A DNA stretch of 64,000 nt from Cheiracanthium punctorium (GCA_038373885.1 JAWZYV010013137.1:235348-299347), one strand, 5' to 3'. Counted from the first letter of the stretch, positions 44,530 through 56,286 are shown. Translations and numbers: made by a program. The notes: generated by a model from the letters alone, not told the origin.

Positions 44530-45541
44530 CCCAGCTAGATAAAATTTTTTAAGAGTAAAAAAAGCAAATTCGAACTTTTTCCTCTTCTCTTTGAATTTTA
44601 ATGCTGCCATCTGAACTTCATTTTTCAAGCTTCCGAGACTTGGTTTCGAACTGGGGAGCTAACGCTTGGTAGCCGGGCATTCTAACCACTAGACGGGGGG
44701 GGGGTCTGACTCGTTATTGGCGAGACTAAAATTTGAAGTGATTGTTGTTTCAAGTTCGGAATTGGAATATTTAAGTTTCTAATTAAATGAAACTACACTT
44801 TTCCTGCACACTACTCAAAATTAAAAAGATTTTGCAATTTCTATCCGTTTGAAGCATTTGGGACCTGTGTACTTCCGTAAAAAAAAAAAAAAAGTTTTTC
44901 TGTTTTAAAAATATTCATTATAATGAATATTTTAAAAATCTCTCTATAGATTGAGATTTTTCGAAGATTGTTTCAAACTGTGTAAATTTTTGTTCGCACA
45001 TCAAGTAAAAGGGACTAAAGCTAAAGGAATGAAATTTACTGTCATGATAGGCAATCACTCACCTTAAACTATAATCGTCGGATTAAAAAAAAAAAATTAG
45101 ATTTTGAGATTTTTTCTGAAAATCGTTTTAAACTGCGTAAATTTTTGTCGGCGCATCACATACGACTTAAGTGAATAAAGCAAAATTTAGTGACACGATA
45201 GGTGGTCGTACAACTTAAAATATGCCCCTAAAGTTTAAAATTTGGATTAGATTTTGAGATTTTGTGAAAACTGTTCAAACTGCTTAAATCCCAGCTAGAA
45301 AATGTTTGTGCAGAAAATTTGCATATAAAGTGAATATTTTGAATACTTTGAAAAGTATACACTTTTTGTGCACAATTTTTGACAATATAAAATATTCACT
45401 TTTTGGTATGCATAAAAACTGTATATAATTTGCACAAAAAGTGTATGCTTTCAAAATATTAAAAAATATCCACTTTTTATGCACAAATTATACACAATCT
45501 ATACTTTTTTTGCAAAAAAACTGAAGACATTTCTAGCTGGG
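44530..45541. mobile_element. 1-kb block bounded by CCCAGCTAG ends
   Basis: Left CCCAGCTAGATAAAA at 44530 and right, reverse complemented, CCCAGCTAGAAATGTC ending 45541. A second left-type end, CCCAGCTAGAAAATG, at 45290 makes a better partner (252 bp). That inner piece has symmetrical GTATACACTTTTTGTGCAC/TTGCACAAAAAGTGTATGC words. Which pair is the real element is not settled; flanks read ..TATAT and TATAT.. . Confidence 0.5.
44635..44702 (-). mobile_element. tRNA-like SINE fragment
   Basis: On the minus strand, GTCTAGTGGTTAGAATGCCC (A-box region), an anticodon-like CTACCAA loop, and AGTTCGAAACC (B box). It looks tRNA-Gly-like but with weak stems and no clean acceptor pair, so it is a relic rather than a working tRNA. 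Confidence 0.5.
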
Positions 45542-45640
45542 TATATTCATCTCGGAAGAGCAAACGCCTTGCAACTTAGGATGTGAAGCCTATGACCTTT
45601 GGTGAAACTTTTAAACTGAGCAATCGATAAAAATTGGCAC
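45542..45640. repeat. ~98-bp direct repeat, copy B
   Basis: Matches 44427-44526 and begins immediately after the GGG terminus at 45541, so the two copies bracket the CCCAGCTAG block exactly. Confidence 0.9.
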
Positions 45641-45817
45641 ATATATCGTTGATTTGCATATTAGCTTGTTTATTTCTTTTATTGTATCAATTAATTCATG
45701 TACTTTCATATGCATATATAATTTTATAACTAAATATCCTTTTCTTCAAGGCTGTTCTACGGAAGAATGCAAGTTTTTGATTGAAATGTCATTTAAAATT
45801 TACACAAAGGAAAATTT

Positions 45818-45819
<2 letters not shown>

Positions 45820-45848
<29 letters not shown>
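45820..45848. repeat. (TA)n microsatellite
   Basis: About 14 TA units; it creates an apparent tail on an overlapping frame. Confidence 0.97.
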
Positions 45849-45852
<4 letters not shown>

Positions 45853-47205
45853 TTCGCACTTTTTCAGGAAACTTCCAGAATTTTTAGTCGCTGACAAATT
45901 TTGTTTTAAAAATATTCCTTGTCACCCCTCTTTGACAGAGATTGACTAAGGCAAGGTGCCCTTTTAGCTAGCACAAGATAGATACATACAGGAGAACACG
46001 ACAAAGCTAAGAGCAGGAAGAGGACAACATGATTCAGCATTTTGGCGCCTGTCTTGTCTTCCCGCGTAATAGCTTAGCCAATCAGCAACCTTAAAACAAA
46101 CATATGGTGTGCATATGATGCTCTTTGCACATTAACGGTGTTATTCGAAAAAATCATGTGATTTTGGTATATAATTACAAATAAACTAATTATGCCAGGC
46201 ACTTCAAAATTTTGAAACTCTCTCTTTACAAGCTGTATTACATACTGCGAAGACAGGCCAATCTGTCTCAGTTACAAAACTCTTAGAAAAAATTCTTAAA
46301 AATCGGAAATTTTCGCAAAGTGTGTCACTCTTCGAAAAATCTTGCAGCTCAGATCCATGTTGAAGAATTTTTTCTGAAAATTTCACAAAAGCCACAGCGT
46401 TTTCGCTTATCGCAGTGTGTAAAACAGCTTATGAAGAACCATCTAGAATTTTTTGGAGACCATGGTGCTATTAGTTTATTCCAATTTGTGTACCAAGACT
46501 AAAATCAGAGTTCTTTTTTTTCCGAAGAACAGCCTTAATGAAGGAACGGAGATATCCAGCCGTTCAGCTACTTGGTAGAAATACCGATATAAACCTGTTT
46601 ACTCGCTTTACCCTTCGCAATCTTGAAAGCGCCTATCAGATCTCAGTGTAAAGATTCGATCATCGGGAAAAGATGAACATACGAAAAATTAAGGATGATC
46701 ATAAATTATCAGGCGATGAATAGCCGATGCACCGATCATAGGCCTGGTAAAGCCCGAGCAAAGATTGCTGCTAGGGGGTTGTCTGGTCTACGGGTATTTT
46801 GAGGTCTGTGGATGTACATAGTGAGGGGATGGGGAGTGTAACATAGACATCAAGTGACTAAGAATCCCAAGTGGCTATCTTCTGTATCATTGTGAAGGGT
46901 TCTTTTGTTCCGCCATTTGGATTTTCAGGGATATTTTGAAAGAATACTATTATTATAGCTAATTTTCCTTACCTGGTTTTCGCACATTTACTGTTTATAC
47001 AAAAGTACATCCGTTTTGAATGTTTAGGAATGGTGGAAGAATTTCTTGGAAGTACTGTAGTCCTATCTAAGCAGGCTTCAAAATCTTAGCCCATTGAAAT
47101 TGCTTTCGCCGCTTGGTCGTTCTTTTCGGGTAAAGCGCTAGTGTGATTCATTTGTTCTCTATTTAGCTCCGTTCGTGTGTAGAATTTAATTTAAATGCAA
47201 ATATT

Positions 47206-47382
47206 ATGGCCTCAAGAAAGCGGTCATTGAATCGTAATGTAGGTGATTATTTTATGAAAATTCCAAAAACTGATAATTTGTCTAGTGAGAATGAAAGCGG
47301 AAATCATCAGGAAGAAATCATAAATGCCCAGCCCCAGAACAAGCTATTTCAAGGAGAACAGCACTCACAAAATACAGGGTGA
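47206..47382 (+). pseudogene. hAT-type transposase start, cut by a MITE
   Basis: ATG at 47206 gives MASRKRSLNRNVGDYFMKIP then KTDNLSSENESGNHQEEI. A KR.(x)n.YF...(P)K start with an acidic/Ser-rich tail is typical of hAT/ZMYM-like transposases. It runs straight into the TIR of the MITE at 47375, whose first codons give the stop. It lies in the plus orientation between hAT ends. The rest of the gene was not found after the MITE. Confidence 0.5.
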
Positions 47383-47812
47383 ATCTAAACTCTTGGGCAA
47401 AACTTTAAGGGGTGATAGGGCACACAATGAGGAATCGTAATCACATAGCAATCTGGGGTGAAACACAGTTTTAACTTACCCGGTAATAATCACTTTTGGA
47501 AAAGCATTGAAGTGTCCGTCTAATTTCTTAACCAAGTTTCATAAGCAATAGGCTCGTCTCCGAAAATTTAATCCATGAAATAAAATAAACTTTTTAAACT
47601 ATCCATTTTAGTCTTCTGTTTTGACAAAAATACATTAGTTTCTGACGAACAATGGTCGGCAAGTGACTGTTGTTTCAGCACTTTTTCCGAAGTGATTATT
47701 AACAGCTATACGAAGACGACGTTGCCGACCCCACATTGCTATGTGATTCTGATTCCTTATTATGTGCCCTATCACCCTTTAAAGTTTTGCCCAAGAGTTT
47801 AGATTCACCCTG
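47375..47812. mobile_element. Mariner-like MITE with ~90-bp TIRs
   Basis: The ends CAGGGTGAATCTAAACTCTT are inverted repeats that continue through GGGCAAAACTTTAAGGGGTG and GATAGGGCACA with few mismatches for about 85-90 bp. TA flanks both sides (47373-47374 and 47813-47814). 438 bp, no gene. Confidence 0.88.
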
Positions 47813-48182
47813 TATACATGCATCACTAACAGGCAGTTTGTAAAGAGGTGCATTATTAGAAAGAATACAATGATATCGCTATGGAAAAAAGAGGTATGAT
47901 TTAAATTAATTTTTTCAGATATTGTTTTTCCTATGAAAGACAAGTCCTAGCAGGTTCGAGCATTTTATTTTATCGGAAATTCGCACATCTTTCTCGAAAT
48001 TCGATTACGTAATACTATATGTAGGTTGAAAAATGAAATATACAGGCGACATGTAAAAAATCGTGCCAAATGTCGCCAAGCTTCGATAACCAGGGCCTCT
48101 GAGAGAAATTTTATAAGGCGGGACGAAAGTCTTCCCGGCCCCTTTCGTAAAGCACAAAGTTTCGAAAAAACAGGAGGGACGG

Positions 48183-48216
<34 letters not shown>

Positions 48217-48390
48217 GTAAAACTGCTCTTTTAAATGATTTTCATACAAAATGCTAAAAGGAAAGAGAGTGGGAGGGAAGTTTGTCTGATATGTAATGAT
48301 ACTTTTAATTCATGTTCGAAGATTGAAAAAAATACTAATATTTAAATGGTAGAATTAACATTTCTGCCATCTAAATCATTCTAGAATTAT

Positions 48391-48950
48391 CCCAGATAGC
48401 ACAGTTGTCCATTTTATATCCATTTCTGATCCATCTCGCCCATATAACGTCCATGTCTATAGATAGACATCCAGAAGACAATATTTATGGACATAATCTG
48501 GAAAATCCAGAAACTGTCCATGAATAGACCAAAATTAGACATTTAATTTCCAGAGTAAGTCTTTTTTATAGACGTGTCCCAGATAATCCATAGTACCTTA
48601 GTGAAATGGCAAGAAGCATGGATGGAGATGTCCAAGACTTGACCTAAGTAGGTCCATATATAGACGTTGATGTCCAAGACTTGCCCATACTAAGTTCATA
48701 CGTGGACTTAGTATGGGCAAGTCTTGTATACGTAAGCACGTCCACAATTATGTCTATATATACAAGTCTTGTATACGTAAGCACGTCCATAATTATGTCT
48801 ATATAGATGTCTATAAGACTGGGCGACCTATAGTGCCATATTGATGTAAAAGAGACGAGAATCCGACGAATCGTGGATGTTTAATGGACATGTCAACTTG
48901 TCAATATGACGTCTTCTGGGAGGGTTCTGGACAAGTTTGTGCTATCTGGG
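48391..48950. mobile_element. 560-bp element with CCCAGATAGCACA ends, AT duplication
   Basis: The left end CCCAGATAGCACAGTTGTCC and the right end, reverse complemented, CCCAGATAGCACAAACTTGT are flanked by AT on both sides. Many GTCCAT.TATAGAC-type words fill both arms. A 21-bp hairpin and a 45-bp tandem pair occupy the centre-right. Confidence 0.85.
48675..48726. repeat. Perfect 21-bp hairpin with 10-bp loop
   Basis: CAAGACTTGCCCATACTAAG plus T pairs exactly with the inverted copy after the loop TCATACGTGG. Directly after it a 45-bp unit (TTGTATACGTAAGCACGTCC..) is repeated at 48724 and 48769. Confidence 0.95.
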
Positions 48951-49179
48951 ATGTATTCGAAATTTAGTCTATTTAAAAAAAAGATTTTAATTAAAGACCT
49001 ATAAATGAAATTCTTAACACATTCTGAAAAATTTACGGACGCACTTTAGCTGAACACGGGCCCCGAGGCGGCGCCCCCCCCTCTCGTAGGGCCTGTGGAT
49101 AACTGTGCCCAAATTATTGAATACCCAGTAAGTTAGCCCCCTCCTTTACCCAATCCTAGATCCGCCACTGTGTGTATAC

Positions 49180-50367
49180 ATAAAAATACCAATGTATACA
49201 TATAAAATAATATTGAATTATTAAGTTCTTAATATGAATTTCTTGTTAGTTTCAATTCTATCAAATTTTGCCAGTATTGCTTCTGATTTTCCTGTGCCTC
49301 TTGGAAATGTGACGTGATAGACATAAATTTATTTTACCATTGAATTCAGCACCCCGAAATTAAGTAAATCCACCCATTTACAAACCAGAGGCAAAAAAAA
49401 AAAAAAAAAAAAAACAGTTTAAATTTGTTGACTAGTGTTATTATAACTTTTAACAAATTTTTTTTTTGGAGGGGATTTCTGAACTTCCACCTTTAGGTCG
49501 ACATAATATGTATTAAACAAGACTGTTTGGCATACAAAATTTCAGAATTTCAGAAATATCAAGTTATGAAACATTTAAAATTCTTTTTGAGGAAAATTAT
49601 GAAAATTTTCAGTTTGGTAAATTTTAACAGAAATGGAAAAACGATCAATTTTTATTTCTAGTTCTAGTATATTGTAGTGATGCTTCCATCCTCCCTGTTG
49701 CATTCCCATTAACGGCGCCAGCATCACCACTTTCAGAGCACTTCGACTCTCACTCCGTGAACGCGGAGAAGTTTTAGTTTCGGTTCGTTTTACGACAGTG
49801 GCGGCTCCTCCATTTGAGCACATAAGCACGTTAACCCCTAAAGGAAAAACTAAAGAATAAACACATTAACAAATTAAATTGCAAACAAATATTAAGCACA
49901 CTTCTAGATTTACGTGAATTTAAAACATAAATTTTACTCTCTCCCCCCTCCCCCCACTATTATTAAATACGCTTATTATAGCTAACGCACTGTAGTGTAG
50001 GTTACTACAAAACAGTCTTTAATCAGTTGCACGTGCTAATGGAAATTTTCCCCTCTGAACCGCTCTCTGGGATAAGAAGCCCAGACAGCTGAGAGGAAGC
50101 ACGGCACTCGTGTAATCTGTCCGTTCGCACAATTTCATTTTGCACCCATGGCCAGTTTTTTGCGGTATCGCATTCGGGTTTTGCCTTGGTTTGTTAAGTT
50201 CGGTTAGTTAATTAATTTTTATTTCATTTTCTTAATGTTTTCTTTATTTCTATCATTTTTCTCTACATTATTTTTTACAAACTAGTGTAAATTAATTAAG
50301 ATAGGAGTAAAAGACGTGTTTCGGAGCTAAAGCAATGGCATTTTTCAGTAGTATCCTTTGAAAAAAA
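49180..50367. other. Spacer with A/T tracts and one hAT-like terminus
   Basis: CAGTGGCGGCTCCTCC at 49795 has the look of a hAT end but has no partner here. An A21 tract lies near 49392. No gene. Confidence 0.4.
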
Positions 50368-50402
50368 TCTATATAAATAAAACAGAGTGTAAACTGTCCG
50401 TT

Positions 50403-50429
50403 TGTCTGTCTGTCTGTCTGTCTGTGTCT
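50403..50429. repeat. (GTCT)n microsatellite
   Basis: Six GTCT units inside the Helitron-like 5' region. Confidence 0.95.
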
Positions 50430-51291
50430 CGTGTAGCTCCGAAACGGGTGATCGTAGACCTACCAAATTTTGTACGGAAATTCTCCAAGACGGGTCTCGA
50501 CACACCTCGAAGCGATTTTTTCGAAATTCGAATTAGAAAATGTTTTATTTTATGTTTTGTCCGATTTTTAGCGATTTTTCTTGCGTAATACATAATAACG
50601 CCAGTAATTGCACTCGCAAGAAAACGATATTTACAGCATCGTATAGAGGAGAAAATTTTCTTTTAAAAACTGTTCGTTCGGACTGTAACATAATTTGCAG
50701 ATTTTTGGGAATTTTTCAAATCAAATTAAATTTGACGCTGACTTTCGTAAAATATTTTTTAAACTGCTGCATCTTGAATTCTATCTGTCATAACTTTTTT
50801 ATATGCACACAAACGGAGCACACAATTCGCCCACTTTTAAAAGAAGAACGGAGGAAAAATATAAATTAGGAGAATTTTTACGAATTTTTAAGTGAAGAAG
50901 GATTTTCATTTCAATCGCAGCTGCTTAAATGCTTAAAAATTTCGGCATATCTTGCGGTTTCGTTGTCTTGGAAACAGTAACAATGATTAAAATTGCCAGC
51001 TGAAAAAAAATAAATAAAATTACTTTAACATAACAGAGTTTTCACATGTGAAATGACGTCACGAGTCATTTTGACGTCACGAGTTTAAAACCCCTTTCGA
51101 AACTCAATCAGAATAACGAACCCACAAGCAAAACATACACCACGCATGAAATAATTCCATATTTTATTTTACGTTGCTAGAAAAATAATTGAATGCTGTT
51201 TTTTCACCAGTGAATTATCCAGCATTATTTTCAATTGAGATTTTAAACGGGACACGTTTTCGAATCGCAAGAAATATTTTGCGGTGCTAAA

Positions 51292-51486
51292 CAGGGCCTG
51301 ATTATACCAAACAGGGACCCCGGGCATTGATGAATTTTGGGGTCTCCATCTATGAAATTTGTTTTATTTTTCATAAAATATGTTTATAAAAAAGAATATT
51401 TCAGAACAACATTTGAAATTGGGGACCATTTCGAACCGGAGGCACTGGGCAAAGTCCCGATTTGCCAGTGAGATAATAGGGTCCTG
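51292..51486. mobile_element. 195-bp hAT MITE with perfect 8-bp duplication
   Basis: The left end CAGGGCCTGATTATACC and the right end, reverse complemented, CAGGACCCTATTATCTC are flanked by GTGCTAAA on both sides (51284-51291, 51487-51494). Confidence 0.88.
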
Positions 51487-51549
51487 GTGCTAAATAGGCC
51501 AATCTGACAATAATTAAGCATACAAATGTATGGAGAGCAGACTTCGTGC

Positions 51550-51775
51550 CGATTACGCAGATGTGTAATCGATTACGATTACGATTAATTTTCAATTTCA
51601 GATCAAGATTACGATTACCTGGAAAATATTATGTCATGATTACGATTATATTACGATTACCATAAAATCCAATTTTCCGATTACGATTATACTACGATTA
51701 TGTAATCCATGAAAACTTTCGATTACGATTATATCGGAGTCCGATTACGATTAAATTACGATTACAAAACTTTCT
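51550..51775. repeat. GATTAC subterminal array, left
   Basis: Units of about 40 bp each consist of GATTACGATTA(T/A)NNTACGATTA plus a spacer such as CATAAAATCCAATTTTCC. About five units. Confidence 0.9.
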
Positions 51776-51999
51776 TTTTTACACTTCTGGCGCTGACATA
51801 ATGTGTAAAGTTTACAAAACAGAACAGAATTATGGGTCCGGCAGACCGGAGGCAAGAAATTATTATAATTGACAAGAAAATTTAAAATACGCTACGTAAT
51901 ATATTCAAGAGTAAAAATAGTGAAGTTTCTATAGATCGAGAAATCAACGGTATTTTCAACAAAGACGATGCATATCCCCTCCCCCCGTATTGCGCCTAT

Positions 52000-54900
52000 G
52001 ATAGTTAATATGAGTTCTGTGAGGAATCAAGCTTATAATATACGTTAAGTAGAAAAGGTATATGTAATTAGTCTCACTATATTTTAATTCCAAACTGATG
52101 ATAGTTGACAACAATTCAAGTTTGAGGGCCTCACACTTTTTTGGGTGACAATATTTTACTGTATCAAATTTACTCATAATCAAGGAATTACTTCAACTTT
52201 GCTCACTTTATGTTGTTAATTTTTGTAGATTACTGATAAATGACTATAGCCGGTAAATTTGGGGGATTTTTTCTTCTGTTGTACAAACAAATAAATGAAT
52301 TAGATTTGCAAAAACTATGTTTTTCATAAAAGTTGTAACTAAATAGTAAACATTTTACAGTGACACTTATCAACTTTAGAACCATACAATCTAACTCTTA
52401 TCATTGTTATCTAAATCTTTCAAGTTTGTAACTATGATGATACTTCTCTAAAATATACGATACATACCCTTATGGGCATTTAACTGGTACTCATTTTAAA
52501 TTTCAGTTGCATGTACGGAAGAGGGTGAGAAGATCATAAAAGTGAAAAATCGAGCATTTTAGTTATATTCATAGGATATAATTAGTTAGATTAGAAATTA
52601 GGAAAGATATTAGTCGTCTTTGTTTTTTACTTTTTCTAAGAAATGATTTCTCTCCGATACTTTTCAATCATTAAGAAGTTTATTATAAAAGAAATATCAG
52701 AAAATTATTAAACATGTTAATTTGACAGTTATTAGCTATCTACACAGTATTTTCAATAAAAGTGAATTGTAAATATGTTTATCAGAATTATGAAAAAAAA
52801 TTCTAAATAAATCATTGTATATATCACTTTAAATATTTTTATTTAGCTTAATGAAAACTAAATTTTCAAAATTAGCATCTTTCAGTAAGGCTCATGAAGG
52901 AGAATAAAACTTCTCCGCTACACAAATTATGTAATGTGATATGAAATCTGAAATCTCTTAATAACTAATTTTGAAAGTTTAGCAGGGATATATATCCCGA
53001 TATCCCACTCCCTGGTTATTCTCCTGGAGTGATATATATTCCTGCAGGGATATATTCCTGCAGGGATATATATTCCTGCAGTGGCGTAGGAAAGGGAGGG
53101 GGGCTTTGGGGCTCGAGCCACCCCTATACCTTTGGAAGATGATAGAAAATAATCATATATATGTGTGTCTTTTTCAGTGTCCAGAATCGATGAGCCCCCC
53201 TGTGATGAAGATCACATATCTAATTTAAAAATCATTTACTTTGGCTTTCTTTAATGTAATCTATCCAAAATTCAAGAATTCTAAATCACTTCTGTTTTCA
53301 TTTTCCTGTCATTTCGGCTTTTAAATCTGTATATTTACTTTTCCCTGTATGCACTATTCTTTTTGTTCTTCGTCTCTTCAGACCGGTGTGCTAAAAATAG
53401 ATTATATTGCGTCCGTTTGCAAAATCAAGGGCCTTTATGAGTTTCCACTTGGCATCCTGCTGGCGTATGTTATTTAGTTGTTCCCCTGCGACGACTTTAA
53501 AATTATTTGCTCGCGATTACGTCATTGTAATTTTATTGGATTAACTGTTAGGGTTGCTCTGGAATTGGCGTTATTGGTATCAGCCAAGTGTTTGTTCTCG
53601 CCAATGTGTAATTCTGTGCTGGCGTATTTTTTAAATCATTCCACCTTAATTTCACTGTCTATATAGGACGTCATTTTATTTTCGCTGAGCCACCACCGCC
53701 GTTATAATAATGTTTCAATAGTATATGTTTAATAAAATAGTTTCAAGTATTCAAAGCCTCCTTTTTTATATTGCAGCTAAGTGTATTTCGTACCTGGTTT
53801 ATTCATGTCACAACGCAGTCTTTAAATTTAAATCAGCCCAACCAAATAAACTTCTTTACACCCCCCCCCCCAAAAAAAAAGAAACAACCGAATTGCTACG
53901 CTACTGCGCCCCTGCGATGAAGAATCGGATTGAGGGGAGACCTAGCGTTGAATTTAAGCCGATAGAAGACCAATTTTGTATATATGGCGAACGCGCACAT
54001 TAAATCTGAAGGGCCAGATATCATTAATCTGGGTTAGGTCATTCTGATTTAAATACTACTTAAACTACTAGGCAGTCTATTTATGTAGAATCATAAGTAG
54101 ATGGCATTTGTATAATAGCAGACAATATATTAATTGTGTCACTATTTCAATACATAAACTTCTATTGTATTTTTATGGCAAAAAAAATTATAATCATCAA
54201 AATAATAAATAGGGATTATTTTCGAGGGATGGTGTGTGAATAAAAGGTCTGAAAATAAAAAATAAGAGCAATAATTAATATTTATTTAAATGAATCAAAT
54301 AAAATGCATAAAATACTTAAGCATTTTAAATGATGCATGAATCAAAAATTAATTTTGAAATCTCCTTTCTCCTTGAGTCAAATAGTTACAGTTACCAGAA
54401 AAATATATTTGAAACTTATTCATTTTTTTAACCGAATTAAAAAATGTAATGATTTATAGTGTATACATTAAAATAATTTTTAGTTTTAAAAAATTCTACT
54501 CGCAGGTACAGGGTTACGTACTACATTTTATTTTAAAATTATCTTATATAAGGGGTGTATATTTTATAACTAGTAGTTAAACTGTTTAACTAAAAATTTA
54601 AATACAAAAATTATGAATACATGTTTTCCAGAGTGACCAATATATTTTTTTTAGAGGAAACCAAAAGCTTTCTAGGAAATCCCCCCCCCCCTTATCGCCT
54701 ATCGAATTACACTGAAATTGAATTATTGAATTACACGTGTGTCTTCCCTCATTTCTGGAAAACAATGTACTTTAAACCTCCTAATTCAAATGAATACCCC
54801 GTTCCACTTTCCACCCCCCTTTTCCGCGAAACAAAAGAAATTTATTTAATTTATTTAATTAAATTATTACACAAATAACTTTTGAGGTAGCGTTTTTTTC

Positions 54901-56030
54901 CTACATTCAAAATTTTTCATACTCTGAATGACCCTCCTCCCCCTCCCAATAAAAGCACTTGTATGTGCGCCCCTTTATAAGCCCTTTCAAAATTTAGAAA
55001 GCCTACTTTGATTAACCTAATTTATTTATTTATTATTTATTTATTTTTTGACAGAGAAAAGAAATTACTACACATTGCACTTTTATTACAAAACAAATTT
55101 GTACCAAGTAATCACACACACACACACACACTATAAAATTATTATGTGCATAACACTGCTACATAAATAACACTCTAAAACACAATAAACATAACACTTC
55201 GAAAGTTAAACAGTAAATTATGATAATTAAATTTTGACCAAAATTAAGATTCTAAACAAGTAAACAATGTATACCAAAAATAAATTTTATTTAATTAATG
55301 CAGCGCATTTTAGTCAGATCAATGAAACATGTATTAAACGGAATTGGAAAAGACCAGGGAATATTTTCGTGAATATTATCGTTTTCCCCTTAATATAGAA
55401 ACCTTTTAAATGCAGTTTTTCAATTAATATATGCACTCATTTTATAATAATCTATACAACAAATAAATACTCAAGAAAAAATATCCAAACTTACCTCCAT
55501 ATGTGTATTTAAGTTGGAGTTCGTCTTTTTTGACACTAACATCTGTACTAAGATAGTGCATTTATATTTTTTGAACTCCTTTCCTTTTTCATTTTTTTTA
55601 TTTTCTTGAAATTAAAAAAAAATCTTGAATTTTTTTCGTGTAGGCATTGCTGTTTTCTCTTCGCAGTCGCAAATTGAAATGAGATAAAGCAAAGATCTGC
55701 AATAGCAGAAAATACACCTCTTGTGTACCCCCCATAGAATTCCCACGTCCACCCCCAATTTCTGGGAGGTCTGTCCATTCTAGTCAGTCACCCACCACAG
55801 TCAGCATAAAAAAGAATGGTCATCCCGGAAAAAAAAGGGAGCTCTGCTTCTCTTATCTTTGTCCCGTACGAACTACGATGGCAGAACAATGCCCTCCCCC
55901 CTCCCCTCTTCCCCATAAAGGTTAAAAAATAGGAAACTTCCTGTCTTCAGGGCATGCAGACTTTTCGATGCTTTGCTTCTCCGAGAAAATCTTTTTTCCC
56001 AGCAAGCAGGACAAAAAATAAATCTGGGCG
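52000..56030. other. Interior of the GATTAC element, no gene seen
   Basis: AT-rich. TATTCCTGCAGGGATATA is tandemly repeated at 53030-53078; (CA)n at 55113-55131. Patches at 53880-54000 and 55720-55900 are richer in GC but give no recognisable protein. Confidence 0.5.
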
Positions 56031-56035
56031 CCCGT

Positions 56036-56286
56036 AATCGTTTCATAATCGTCTTGTAATCTAAGCGATTACGACTACAGGCTCTAAGATTACGACTATC
56101 TGGCAAATGAAATTTCTAGATTACGATTAGACTACGATTACACGGAAATATAAACTTTCAGATTACGATTAGATTACGATTACATAAAAATTCAATTGTC
56201 GGATTACGATTAGACTACGATTACATGAGAAAATGTAATCGATTACAATCGATTACGATTACACGACTACGATTACACGAAGTCTG
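56036..56286. repeat. GATTAC subterminal array, right
   Basis: Same unit structure as the left array, with spacers such as ACGGAAATATAAACTTTCA and ATAAAAATTCAATTGTCG. Confidence 0.9.

Larger units (their letters stand above)
44218..46776. mobile_element. 2.56-kb element with CCCTAGTAGCAA ends, GG duplication
   Basis: The left end CCCTAGTAGCAAACGATC and the right end, reverse complemented, CCCTAGCAGCAATCTTTGC are flanked by GG on both sides. Subterminal CGATCATCGG/CCGATGATCGG words lie in both arms (44229, 44252, 46656, 46733). It contains a 1-kb CCCAGCTAG-bounded block and a tRNA-like SINE fragment. No coding region was recognised. Confidence 0.65.
43308..49170. mobile_element. 5.9-kb hAT element with perfect 8-bp duplication, heavily invaded
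   Basis: The left end CAGAGGCGGATCTACGGGG and the right end, reverse complemented, CAGTGGCGGATCTAGGATTG are flanked by TGTGTATA (43300-43307 and 49171-49178), identical on both sides. Inside are a CCC-type element (44218-46776), a mariner-like MITE (47375-47812) and another CCC-type element (48391-48950). Without these about 2.3 kb remain, including the start of a transposase-like gene (47206). It is a deletion derivative. Confidence 0.85.
51538..56286. mobile_element. 4.75-kb hAT-like element with GATTAC arrays at both ends
   Basis: The ends CAGACTTCGTG (left) and, reverse complemented, CAGACTTCGTG (right) are flanked by ATGGAGAG on both sides (51530-51537, 56287-56294), a perfect 8-bp duplication. 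Large GATTAC arrays occupy the outer 240-250 bp of each end in inverted orientation. The 4.2-kb interior is AT-rich with no recognisable transposase; small frames there lack domains. Other hAT-like termini inside (CAGTGGCGTAGG at 53079; CAGGGGCGCAGTAGCG as complement near 53912) suggest nested elements without clear partners. Confidence 0.85.

Noticed and set aside
44635..44702. tRNA-Gly gene
   Set aside because: The boxes are recognisable but the stems do not pair well and there is no terminator T-run; treated as a SINE relic.
53079..53912. Nested hAT element with CAGTGGCGTAGG and CAGGGGCGCAGTAGCG ends
   Set aside because: The two ends differ and the flanks (TATTCCTG, CGATGAAG) do not match; they may be two separate fragments.
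55548..56106. Minus-strand frames of 76-77 codons
   Set aside because: No recognisable motif, strong composition bias, and one lies partly in the GATTAC array.
51550..56286. GATTAC arrays as telomere-like or CRISPR-like repeats
   Set aside because: Units vary, spacers are related to each other, and the arrays are the inverted ends of one element with an 8-bp duplication.
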